From: Lepidodermella squamata
Taxonomy: Eukaryota; Gastrotricha
Assembly: GCA_047495785.1 (NCBI GenBank)
Contig: JBLDXI010000013.1
Span: 496,001-560,000, forward strand
Length of the DNA stretch: 64,000 nt
Direction of reading: 5' to 3'
The notes beneath the pieces were generated by a model that was not told the DNA's origin, searched no databases, and saw nothing but the letters and a program-made list of their open reading frames with translations. This document shows positions 1-11,659 of this stretch, in pieces (position 1 is the first letter of the stretch; each line of letters opens with the position of its first letter). The translations under genes were made by a program, and so were the position numbers.

Positions 1-769
1 GATTTTGTTCCGAAATTTCTGGTAATGATTGCATTGATCCCATCGTATCTAACGATTTTTATTGGCATTGGTTGCATATCATGCGTTGAGCCTCGCTCCT
101 CCCTATTCCGTCGTTCGTCTCCCACTTCTCCTCGCAATTTTCCTGTTTAACGCTATTTCGCACCGATGATGCAGCTTTAAAATTCAAGTGCGTGTGTACC
201 ATTCTTTCCGTTCCTTATTTGTTCAAATTTTAGTAATAATTTTCTGTTGCGAAGGAATTTGTAAGACAATAATTACCATGCGAGAAAATCTTAGCTTGCA
301 TTTTTGTTTTGTTCGGGTTTTGAAGACTCAAGATTTCGATAATGATTGGCAGCTGCTAAGCACAGCAACGCCTTTACCACGATTGAAGTTAGTAATCTGA
401 AGCCTGTTTGATATCCAATGAATTCGCTTTGCGGATGCAACAACTCAGCGAACGCTTATTCTTGGCGAACTTTACAATCCAATTCCCTTTAGTACCCAGC
501 CATTTGATTTAGGCCTCTTGTGAGCTGGAAACTTGAGTTACGCCATCTGACTCACCGTTGGTCACATGTAACCCGCTTAAGGCAACATGTAAAATTGCGG
601 TCAAAAGATGGACTGTTCGAAATATCCATTTAACGCTTTTAATTGATCAGTCTTACTTTCTCCTTTTTATGCTAATTTATTTTTTTATTTTAGGGTATAA
701 TTTTATTACATTGATAATAATTGTTTAGTATATTACATGTTTGTTAAATCGATCTATGCACAGCCTTTC
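1..769. other. Upstream non-coding region of the Gs-alpha gene
   Basis: I see no convincing coding exon here. Short open frames lack recognisable protein character or splice context. The stretch is AT-rich towards its 3' end and leads into a TATA-like box at 770-775, so it most likely holds the promoter and upstream control region of the Gs-alpha gene. The left edge of the window may cut a neighbouring gene that cannot be seen. Confidence 0.5.
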
Positions 770-775
770 TATAAA
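770..775 (+). promoter_or_regulatory. TATA-like box upstream of Gs-alpha
   Basis: A TATAAA hexamer lies about 280 nt before the preferred start codon at 1049 and about 30 nt before an upstream in-frame ATG at 806. The position suits transcription starting near 800. This is inference from sequence only. Confidence 0.35.
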
Positions 776-1048
776 TTCGCTGATTATTGGTTGCCTACGG
801 GCTGAATGCACATTTTTACTGCGTTCATCAGTAATACGGCGCCACATCGTGAACTTGTTCAACTACCGCCCATCTCGTCATCTTCCTGTGTTCCCAGTTG
901 CCTGTTTAGCTTCGCATTCGAGCAGCCCACTCAAGCGGCTCCAATTGTTGAACATTCGTTGTTGAGGCATCTATCCAGTTGCTCTGGTCCCCGTGAATTG
1001 GCTTTCAAACCATTTTCAGCTAACAAGACCAGCAGCTTCAAAATCAAG

Positions 1049-4000
1049 ATGAAACTATTCGGCTGCGTCAGTGATCGCAGCGACTCCGATACTCAAAGTA
1101 AAAAGATCGAAAAGCAGCTGAAAGAAGACAAGCAGAAATATAAATCCACCCATCGACTTCTTCTTCTGGGTTTGTTGTGCTTTGTATCAGAGTTTTCAAA
1201 TATTCTTTTGTGTTTCATGTTAGGTGCTGGAGAGTCTGGAAAATCCACCATCGTAAAACAGATGAAAATTTTACATATCAATGGATTTTCTAAAGAGTAA
1301 GTTATCGCTTCTAACTCATAACTGCATCATAATGAATTTTCCAACAGCGAAAAAGTCGAAAAAGTCATGGATATCAAACGCAATATTCGTGATGCTATTC
1401 TTGTAAGTTACTTGATCTAGGTCAAGTGGGTCAAACTAAGCTATGTATTTCTTTCAGAGCGTTGCCGGTGCGATGGGAACTATAAGCCCACCTATAGAGC
1501 TTGCTGATCCTTCTAAGAAGCCCAGTTTTGACTACGTGCTCAATGAAGTCAGCAAAAATACGTATGACTACCCCTCTGTAAGTTATACAATTAATTCAGG
1601 TGTTGGAATTTAGAATTATGTTTCTTCAATTAGGAATTTTTCGACCATGTTGCTAATCTATGGGCTGACAAAGGCATTCAACAGTGCTTTGATCGTGCAA
1701 ACGAATACCAGCTAATAGATTGCGCCAAATAGTAAGTTTATTTACCTTGAGTTACCAACCGGACATTTTCCACCATGTCATTTGCTTTTAATTTCAAAAT
1801 CATTAAAAGCTATGAGCCTCCTAAATTACTGAGTTCTTTCCGTCATCAGTTGTCATCGTCAGGTAGCTTATAAGATTTTTAGGGCTGTATTCCGTATATC
1901 CGTAAGAAGTGATCAAGAGGCATATTGAGACAATTTTTGATCTCATCAGCACAACTTGAATTATGTCACGCTGCTACTGTTTTTTCTTGCAAGCTGCGTC
2001 TTCCATATATCATGGTCAAGAAATGAGATGTAATTACATTTTATTTTTGGGGCGAAATCAAAGAAATACTATCATTTTAATTTTCATTATTATTTTTTGA
2101 CATTATAAAATTGGTTTGTTCTAATCTTTTTTCGTCAGCGTTTTCCTATTTATAATAGTAGTGATAGCTATGATAATAATGCGCGCAATATGAACACACA
2201 GCTCACTACTATATTGCGAAGTACTCGTCGTTTTGCCGGTACATTTTCTTCTTGAAAGTACTGCTATGCGAAACGACTACTGCTACTGTGATACTACTAC
2301 TACTACGACTATTACTACTACTACTAGCATGAGAAGCAGCCGAATATAAATGCATATAGTGTTGCGATCTCGCTCATTTACGTATATTTTTCTCAATATT
2401 TTTATATTAGGGCGGACTGGAGGGCGTAGGGTGTTGTAGATCAATTCATCCCGTATCCTTACATTCAATACGTAGCTATATTTTTGCGATAATATAATAT
2501 AATGTGGCCTGCCTTCAGCAGCGGCAAACGATACACGAAGCCTCGTGGCCGAAGCCTATAATTCGTATTCTGTGTGAGCATGTGTGCGCCGATTCGCGCT
2601 CTATTTTTGGATTGCATGCTGCTAAAAATAGCCGCTACGAATTTCCTTTTTCTCCGTCATCTACGCAGTTTTAGAGGGACGATACTACGACTGGCTACTA
2701 CTACTACTGCTGCTACTACTACTACGAGCGCGTATTATATACATACGCATGTTCGCGCGCTGTGCGCTCTGCATGCTCTGCTGCTGCGGTTGTGTTTTCG
2801 TAATGAAAGAAAACTCGCCTGTCGCTCTCGATCTCGCCCGCCCGGCTCCCGCTCGCGCTCTCTCTCTCACTCACACACATACATACAGGCTCGTTTCGTG
2901 CTCTTTCTGCCGTTGATGGACAGACGCATCATTGCGAGCGCATAGAACAGGAAAACTATCGAATAAGCTGGCGATGTACAATTTTACATATTATTATTTT
3001 ATATATAAATTCAGTCGTAGTAGTTGCTACCGATACGCATGCGAAATACGGTGTGCTACTACTATGATGAGATCCTACAATTGTAATTTTTTCGTATTGA
3101 TTCTGCCTTTTGCGGTCTTTGAAGATTGATGTCACGAGAGAGGTCAGTTACCAGTTCAATTTGTTTTTTTTTGCGGCCGCGATGTTTCTGGAAATCTGCT
3201 TACTTGATCTGTGCCTAAATGATTCTGAAGTACAGTGGTGACGGGAATTGAGAAAGAAATATTAAGAAATTGAATTGAAAAATTTGGTGATAAAATGAAT
3301 GGGAATTGTTAACGAATGTCCTCAATTTTCAGCTTCCTCGATCGCGTCCGAGAGGTTGCGAGGCCCGACTTCATGCCAACCGATCAGGACATTTTGCGAT
3401 GTCGCGTGTTAACGTCTGGCATCTTCGAAACTCGCTTCACTGTCGACAAAGTCCACTTCCATATGTTCGACGTCGGCGGGCAGCGGGAGGAGCGGAGAAA
3501 GTGGATTCAATGTTTTAACGATGTCACGGCCATAATTTTCGTAACGTCTTGCTCATGTTACAACATGGTCCTCCGTGAGGATCCTACGCAGAACCGGCTC
3601 AAGGAGTCGCTGGAGCTGTTTGAAAACATCTGGAGTAACAGGTTCGTTTCTCCCAAAAATAACTCGGGAACTCTGGAAGAAAATTCTAGAATTTTGTAGA
3701 GGAATGATTAGGTTTTACTGTTAAGCTAATTAATTTTTGTGAGGATGAAAGAATTTGGTAACCACCCACAGCAGTGACAAACAAGAAAACAAAAATTTTA
3801 AGCTGGGTTATGTACCCACAATTCAGCTTTTTGCGAGGAGAAAGATTTCGGACGAATCCCGCATTCTTTACCCGAAAGCGATTGATATTTCAAAAAACAG
3901 TAAAACTTATTGGGACGGTAGGAAGTTGTTCGATTTCAATTGAGCTCCACTGTTTGTAGCCTATTCCTAATATTCGTAATGGGACCCTTATACGACAGAG

Positions 4001-4407
4001 TGCCATGCTTTCGCTCGATCTCTCGATTAACGTTTTCTTGGTTTTTGTATAGATGGCTCCGGCAGATCTCCGTAATTCTCTTCCTCAATAAGATGGACCT
4101 GCTGGAAGAAAAGGTGAAAGCAGGGCGGTCCAAAATCGAAGAATACTTTCCAAGCTTCGAAGAATACAGATTGCCTCCAGACGTCAAACTTTCACCGAGT
4201 GATAACCCCGAAGTCGTAAGAACAAAATACTTCATTCGCGACATGTTCCTGCGCATCAGCACAACAACGGAAGACAGCCGTCACGCAACACACTACTGCT
4301 ACCCCCACTTCACATGCGCCGTTGATACCGAGAACATTCGAAGGGTATTCAACGATTGCCGCGACATCATCCAGCGCATGCATCTTCGCCAGTACGAATT
4401 GTTGTGA
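1049..4407 (+). CDS. GNAS: Heterotrimeric G protein alpha subunit, Gs class
   Basis: Stimulatory G-alpha that couples GPCRs to adenylyl cyclase at the inner plasma membrane. Seven exons by splice signals: 1049-1169, 1224-1296, 1348-1402, 1458-1577, 1634-1731, 3333-3641, 4053-4407. The joined frame gives the P-loop GAGESGKST, switch arginine in RCRVLTSG, switch II DVGGQ, NKMD and TCAVDT guanine motifs, and the C-terminus [13 protein letters not shown] that is diagnostic of Gs. Intron 1 (54 nt) is a multiple of three with no stop, so retention would add 18 residues inside the P-loop strand. Intron 5 is 1.6 kb, about thirty times longer than the rest. The N-terminus reads MKLFGC rather than the usual MGC, so the N-terminal glycine next to the palmitoylated cysteine is displaced. 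An upstream ATG at 806 is in the same open frame and would add 81 residues. I chose 1049 because family similarity begins there. Confidence 0.95.
2282..2328. repeat. TAC/ACT trinucleotide microsatellite in Gs-alpha intron 5
   Basis: An imperfect (TAC)n run with a few interruptions lies inside the only long intron of the Gs-alpha gene. Confidence 0.8.
2682..2726. repeat. Second TAC/TGC trinucleotide run in Gs-alpha intron 5
   Basis: An imperfect (TAC)n/(TGC)n run resembles the one 400 nt upstream. It is followed near 2816-2895 by a C/T-rich and CA-rich stretch. Confidence 0.75.
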
Positions 4408-7400
4408 TGACGCTTGGCTGTCTGTTCGTCTGCCTGCCTGCCTGCCTGTCAACACGTCCTCCTCTATGAACGGAAACAAATGTCTTTTCTTCTATATTTT
4501 CAACATCATAAATCTCGTTTTTTTCGCTCGCTCGCTCGCCCTCGCCATCATCTTTCGTGTGTGAATGTGTGTGATTGAACAGGCTTGAAATCCACAGGAA
4601 ACCACAACAGATCACCAACGCTTTGTGAAATATCAAAATGTTATTGTTATTTAATTGAACTGACCGTGAGGCTGCGCAGCCGAGCAAGCTTGGCTGTTCT
4701 CTCGTCATTTCTCTCTCTCATCAATTCTGCTTTTCCGAACCGGAGGATGCGCTTTGAAATATTGTTTTAATTCATTCTCCCACCTTCTCATTCTTCATTT
4801 TTTTCGCTCTATCCATCTCGGATTAAAAACCGAATATATTCGCGGCTTCTCTGCTTCCGATAAGCCGCTCGTCGTCACAATTTTGTCTCTAAAATTGAGT
4901 CAATCGAGGTTAGTACCTAGATTTGTAAGCCGACTTTATTAGGCCGTTTCTCTGTATATAGAACGCACCATGGATGAAAACAGGGACAATTTACTCAGGT
5001 CGATGATGAATGATGGTGAGAGCTGATTGCCAGTTTACGCTCGCGCCATGTAACATAATACTATTTTTACTTAAGAAGAAGTATTTTTTAACCGTGAATC
5101 GTCGTGTCGCCGCCTGTTCATTGCAATCTACAAATTGGATTTATTATCCTAGCTATCCTCAAGTCTGAAACCGATCAAATTCGCGCTTCAAGCGCGGCCA
5201 GGCCTTGCCCTTTCCGGAAGAAAATCTGAATCGCTTATCTCACTCATCACAATAGATCTGCTTGACCGAAGAGTCGTATAAAATTGCGAAAATTATCACA
5301 GAAACTATTTTTTTCCTAATCTCTCTTCTCGCTTTCTCCCATTCACCTTGTACAATTTCGAATGGGGAAAAAAATTACCTTGCTTGATTTGAATTTGGCA
5401 GACCCGGTTGGCAAGCCTACATATCTCGTGTTTTCAATCTCTGGCACTGTAAGCAACAAGCTCACCACTGTCGACGCTAAGAATTATCGGGCAGCCTTCC
5501 CAGCACGATTCTACCTTCGCATGAGGATTCGCTCGAGCAGCAACTGCCACTTTTTGGTTGATATTACGCCAGTAAAGGCCTCTTTGATAGTATCTATACC
5601 ATTACTCGTGCATGCCAGCTACGTGTTAAGATGCAATATTATATGCGAAGCAGCATACTTACTTGCAAATGCCATTTATCAGTTCCTTGAAATAAATCGT
5701 GCTTGATTCACTCGCTGCAATCACCGAAACGGTGCGTTTGTATTTAGAGAAAGATTTGATTAATCCCACTATTATATTAGTAGTCTCTGATGGGCTTGTT
5801 TGGCAGTATGCTTAATCCAGCTTCTTGATGTTGACTTTCAAACAAAGTAGCATGTGGTGGTGGCTGGGCTAAAGTTGTCACGCTTAATTTGTTGCTACTG
5901 ACGAATTTTTTCTCCTCCATACCTGGCCAACAATAATTTCCAACTTTAGAATAACTATGCGATAATCTACATCACTTATAGTCGATCATCTTGTAAGATC
6001 TGAAGCCAGTACAATATAATCGAATGCCTTGCTTTGAACTGAAATATCGTCTTCAAATTGTTGATCTGCTTGTATTTATTTCCTGTCTAATAAAGCGCTT
6101 GGCGCTTGACGTCTGTCTTGCATCTTACTTTCAGGATAATGACGAGAAATCATTTCCAGTTAACTTGACTGCGCACTTGCTCGTTTCTCGAACCTGAACT
6201 GATCGGGCGTAGAGAAAACCATCATTCATCATCTTCAACGACCTTGTTGTTGTTTTTAAATCTTCGTTTTTTGGTCACACTCTACTTCTCCTTGCTAGGT
6301 ATACTTTTGCTCTGCGAAAACCGGAAAAAGGAACGATCGCTGAAGGCGCGAAATCGCGGAGAAAGAACGCTGCTAGTCTCTCGTTGCCTTGTACAAAGCT
6401 TTCTACTTCGTCGATATGAAAGTTGGACCTATTCGGTCTTGTTCTGGCTCTACTAATTTTGCAAATTTCGTTGTTTTTAGCAAGCAGAGAAAAATTCTCT
6501 ATCTTCATTTGCGCGCGCTCTCGCCTCTCACGCTCGTGTAATAGCACAATATTAATGATAATTACGTCATATTTTCTTGATAAAAAAGCTATCATTATTA
6601 TAATATTATTTAATTAAACAAATTGTTTGAAACTTCAATTCAAACGATATTCTACTGAGTCGGAAATTTCTAACAAAGTCTATTGTATAACTCTGGATGG
6701 CAGGCTATAATCAAAGCGAACGCGCTGTTTGTGCCCCAGCGCTTGTTTGTGTCTTTGTTTCTAATTTTGAGAGTCAATACCTTGAAATATTCGGTTTCGA
6801 CAGATAAATGAATGCTTATTCGAATTCAATGGTAATCTTACGAGTACTTTACGAACTTCTCAGCAACATCGCACTGTGAAAGTGATCGCTGCCCATATAT
6901 GTTTGTTTCTTCGATTCCTGTTTCTTGATTTCAACCCTCGCGCTTGTTACGATGAAATTTCACTTGTCTATACGCTGTCTATACGATAATCTACGTTCGC
7001 TGAAATCTCCCGGCTCTTTGATAGTATAGTATAACTAGCATATTGATACTTACTTATCCAACGCAATCAACTCTTCGCCTGAAACAACAACATTTCCTTC
7101 GTTTAGCCTCTTATAACATTCATTCGAAGATGATAAAAAAAAACTCGCAATATACGTCCGAACAGGTGTTATTCTCTTTATCTCTCGTTGAATTTCGACT
7201 TTACCAGTCCATTGAACAAACCAAAAATAGCCGCGCGTACGTGTACATTGACTGTCAATCTTCTTGCTCTATTTCTCTCTATCATCGCTCTCCTATTCGT
7301 CGCAATTGTGCATCGTATCCGTCGCTATTATACATAAATATATATATATATATAAATATCAGATGATTAAAAATTGAATCGCTATCATTATTACTTCAAC

Positions 7401-8703
7401 TTAATTACTATTGATACTAATGATATGATTATTATATTATATTATATTATATTATTAATAATTCATATTATCTTCTTATTCTTATTCTTATTATGATATG
7501 ACAAATGTTATATGGCTGCGAAAGCGAACAAATTGTCCGATTGGTCCGATTGACCGTATATCGATCACTCGTGTAACGTCATCTCTTTTTAAGATAAGAT
7601 GCATCAGATTTAAATAAAAGCGTCGATGTGTAAACAGTTTGTTTCATTTCCGAGAGGTTACCAAAGCCTGTGTAGCGGTCACCTAAGCGTTGCTTAGAAT
7701 GCCTAGTACAGAGTAGCGGACGAATGCTGGAATGCTAAGTTATGCCGGAAAACAGCGATATTATTATTTTCAACTTGAGCTAACAGGGTGCGGTTGGTTT
7801 TGGCGTAAACACGATCATGCGTTGCGACGGGACTGTCGGCGCAAAACGGATTTGTGTACATGATTTCCATGTTGGCTGAAATGTGCCATTTTTACGCCGC
7901 AATAATTCGCTATATACAAAATATATTATATATCGCCACAACTATCAACAACGCTGAAAGATACGACGAGGCCATTGCTAGCGCAAATGTGGTGCTTTGA
8001 GCGTTATTAGCAGCTGGGTTTTTTGTCGGGCCGTGGACACTTGCGACGCTTGATATGCATGCACAGCGATTTGCATGCAAATTTTACCAACACAGCGTTT
8101 GCACCGTTAAATTGATAGTGTCGGCTGAGTGGCGACGACGAGGCGCACATTGGCGAAAGATGCGCTCTTCGTAATATCGACATCTTTTTGTCGGCGCGCG
8201 TCCTGAATATACGAATGCGGGAGAAGCGATTACAGTACTAGATGGGCGTTGATATTAAACACGCGGAATAGGGAGCACTGCTGAGATATTTCGGACGCGT
8301 CTTCTGCTCTTCCCAAACAGCGCCGCAGCGACGAAAAACTCGCATAGAAGTGTGATGACGATGACGATGATGTGGAGATAAATGGAAGCAAAGTAGGTAT
8401 AATACTGATGTGATAGGAGACGCGGCCAACGAACGCGTTAGTGATATTATATTTATAATATTATAATCCACAACCAGGCCGCGTCTTTTTAGAAATAATT
8501 TTCGCCACCAGCTTTACACATTGCCAGACGAGGAGTCCGCCGACCCAATGTCTGCTATAACCTCCCATTAAGTAATAGCGACAACATTCAATATTCGCTA
8601 ATATGGGCGCCTCTCGGTGCAATGCACTTCCTAAAAATCGAGTCTAAAAAACAAAAGCTATTACAGTAATGACATCGCTCCCGAAGCATCGCCAGTCCAA
8701 ATT
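4408..8703. other. Long gene-poor interval between Gs-alpha and the CUB/LDLa gene
   Basis: I can support no coding gene in these 4.3 kb. The first part is presumably Gs-alpha 3' UTR. AATAAA hexamers occur near 5690, 6088 and 7613. A 114-codon open frame at 5362-5706 has no family resemblance, no splice partner and ends inside one of these AATAAA sites, so I treat it as chance. Simple repeats include (TGCC)n at 4431-4449, (AT)n at 7331-7359 and (ATTAT)n at 7429-7468. Confidence 0.5.
7429..7468. repeat. ATTAT pentanucleotide microsatellite
   Basis: Five or so near-perfect ATTAT units sit in a strongly AT-rich stretch that also holds an (AT)n run at 7331-7359. Confidence 0.85.
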
Positions 8704-11238
8704 ATGATGAAGCTATTAGCTGTGATTTTGATCACCTCATCAGGGTTCAACACGAGTTGGTCGACATATGGTTTGTGCAAACTTTCATCTTTCAGCTTTT
8801 ATCCATTTTAATTTCTCACGAAAAACAGTCATGCAGAAGGAGTGCGCGAAAAACATATTGAAAAACCAGAACCAGACATTGGCGTCCGACCGCAAGCCTC
8901 TGGTAGTCGACGTGGGCACTTCAATGCGCGTTAGCTTAACAGATCGGCATGGCTATGAAGCCAATCTTGACTGCACGGTCACATTTCGCAGCGGCCCTAA
9001 TCGCATATTACTGTTCAAACTGGACGACCTTGAGATGGAGCGTTCTCGCGATTGCGTCAACGATTTCCTCCTGATCAGTAACACTATACGAGGAGGTAGG
9101 TTCAAATAGTTTAATTCATTACAGCTTAACCTGAAAAATATGACATGATCCAGACGTAGTTCTTTGCGGTAGCGGCAAACGCGTCGACTCTTTTTACAGT
9201 TACAATAGCACAATCACCCTTCGCTTTGTGTCTAATCGTGACTTGATGAATACGATGCGGGGTTTCAACGGTTTTTTCACGGCTCTCTACCCCGAGCCGT
9301 GCTCAGACGACTCGGGAATGTTCCCGTGCAAAAATGGGTTCTGTGTCTCCGAGTCGCTCGAATGCAACGGTTACGACAACTGTGGGGATAATTCGGACGA
9401 AATTCTATGCAAAGGTTCCGAACTTGCATTTACCATAAAGGGTTTTGCTATAATTTGTATGCATTTATAGAGAAGCAGTGGTACGTGATATCCCTGATTA
9501 CAGCCCTTCTTTTCATCGCCATTTTCTTGACCCTTGCTGCGGTGGCATTCATCGCGAAACGTCGAAAGCAGCGAAAAAACAGCCGAATGGAGGCTGCTGG
9601 GCTAACGAATCCCGGGGAAGAACTCGTTGACCCGACATCGCCAGCAGAAGTTGCCAAGTTCAAGGGTAAGAGGTCCAAGAAAAGCGTCAACTTCTGTAAA
9701 TCAGTTGGTAAATGCGGTGAAGAATCAGCAACCATGGAAGAATCTTCCGCTAGTAACCCGAAGCAGCGTGAAGCAGAGGAAAGGGACGAGTGGAACCGGC
9801 TGATATTCGACAGCAATAAGCAAGGCCAGATGCACCTGTACGGCGTGCCCAACACCCAAGATTTCAACGACCTCGAAAGCCGTCTGGAACACTCGGCGCT
9901 TGCCTGCCCTGAATTCATCGCTATCCAGGTATATCATTATTGCGGGGTTTCATTTTTCTCCTTTGTCTTAATTTTCTTCGATTATTGATGTTGTCCAAAT
10001 ATCAGGGGAGATCGCGTATAAGGCAAACAAATTTACAGCTTTCACGAGTACTGAGCCAAATATTATCAGAAGAAATTTGTCAAGGGAATTATGACTAAAT
10101 TACGTTATTTTTACTTTGTATTATTTGTTAATTTTACTAGGAATTACTTCGCCGCACCGGCGGGCCGAAAGGCTTCTCTGCTGATTTACAACGAAAAGGT
10201 TTGACTGGCTACAACCAAGCTTCACTGCATCAACTCTGCGCACTCTGCCTGCTCGCCAACATGGATTTGGCGCCGCCGCCGCCGCCGCCTCAAAATAATC
10301 ACCAGTCAAACCAGTCCGAAAGCAGCGTAGACAAGTTTGCAGATGCTTACGCAAATTTCACCGGCTACAGGTGCCCAAATGGGTGCCGTAAGGAGCATTC
10401 TTTCTTTTCACAAGCTGATATCCACAACGAAACACCAACAATCGCAATTCTATCGCGGAACCCGTCATTCTATTTAAACCATCTGAACAACAACAGATCG
10501 TCGTCAATGAGTAATAACACTTCATCATTGGGTAGGACGAAGCGCACACCTTCGCCTCGGAAATCGAAATCCCCACCTAAAAAGGTGAGCAGTCATCACG
10601 TTGGTTGGCGATCGAACGTTGGTTCAAACTCGCGCGGCACGCCGGGTAACTCGGGTGTTTCATTCGCCACGCCTCTCGTCATTCCCGCGAGCCAGCTGCG
10701 CTACGTAGATGGCAAACCGTCAATCATCCGCAGCGACGACCCGCAATACTTTATGGCCTGCAACAACGGCTCGACCGTGGACGACCAATCTTCTCGCGTG
10801 CTATCGACAAGTGACGACGGCGAATCACTGAGTCCTCGCCGTCGCCGCTCACGTGACTTTCCGGCTAATCAATACCAACAACCGAAAAACAGGCGCGTGA
10901 GAATCCTACCTAAATTGTTGAGCGTACCGCCGTTGAATCGGCACCTCGACGAGTCCGAGGTCGATGAGTTGGTGTGTGTTGACTTCGCGCGGCCACCAAA
11001 GCTGCCTTCGATGCGGCCGTCGCACCTGAGTGCAGCGTCGGCGGCGGTCAAGCGCCTTACTTATGCGTCGATCGAAAGGCGGCCGCAATCGCAACCAGAC
11101 AACAACTCGGTCAGCATCACTGAGCCGCCTTGGGTTCGCCAAGACCCGCCGCCGATGCCGCCTTCCCTGCTGCCGCCAAGCAGGTCTAGAACGCCAGTTC
11201 GTGATTTGAACTTGCCTCCTCATTGCAACACGGACTGA
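8704..11238 (+). CDS. Single-pass receptor with CUB and LDLa domains
   Basis: Five exons: 8704-8770, 8829-9095, 9154-9414, 9471-9928, 10141-11238, joining to 716 residues. Exon 1 encodes a signal peptide (two tandem ATGs; the first is used here). Residues about 27-160 contain a four-cysteine CUB-like domain. An LDLa repeat of six cysteines follows, with the acidic calcium-binding end [11 protein letters not shown] transmembrane helix (start [14 protein letters not shown]) and a basic stop-transfer KRRKQRKN come next. The roughly 490-residue cytoplasmic tail has a PPPPPP run, SP-rich basic patches and a C-terminal proline-rich segment. The layout recalls NETO/SOL-type auxiliary subunits or LDLRAD2, but with one CUB only, so I leave it unnamed. 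Exon borders coincide with domain borders. AATAAA lies at 11463. Confidence 0.85.
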
Positions 11239-11462
11239 CACGTTTCTCACTCAACTTGTATGCAATATGTACTCAAACAACTGATATATTTTTTTATGAA
11301 ATGACTTAAATTTCCACCTTCAGTTTTACTATTCAAATTCGGAGATATGAATGGCAGTTGGGAGATCTTACTTCTCAACAACACCGGTTCGAACTGGGAA
11401 TAGATTGTCCGAAATATTGTTCACCCTGTTTCATCACACAGGGTACTTATCAAGAAATTTTC

Positions 11463-11468
11463 AATAAA
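11463..11468 (+). promoter_or_regulatory. Poly(A) signal of the CUB/LDLa gene
   Basis: An AATAAA hexamer lies 224 nt after the stop codon and 190 nt before the next start codon, in an AT-rich stretch with no coding potential. Confidence 0.6.
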
Positions 11469-11659
11469 AAACATTCATTTTATCGAAAAGTGTTTCTTGT
11501 CATTAATAATTGATGTAGCCCCCCACGTGAAATAGGCGAGCAGAACAAAGCGCGTTGTAGTGATGCGCTTGACAACGCACTTCGCGACAGTCGTGTTTTT
11601 TCTCGATTTTGGACTGTGTTAGAAAAAAATCCTCTCCACATAGCTGTGAGGTACTCAAT

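Noticed and set aside
5362-5706. 114-codon open frame downstream of Gs-alpha
   Set aside because: No family resemblance, no splice signals with partners, and it ends within an AATAAA-containing AT-rich stretch; probably chance within a 3' UTR or spacer.
9448-9918. 156-codon minus-strand open frame
   Set aside because: Antisense to the CUB/LDLa transmembrane exon; codon pattern mirrors the sense gene.
10906-11250. 114-codon arginine-rich minus-strand open frame
   Set aside because: Mirror of the proline/arginine-rich cytoplasmic tail on the plus strand.
11380-11400. GGTTCGAAC element resembling a tRNA T-loop
   Set aside because: Lies in a 3' UTR; the flanks do not form a cloverleaf.
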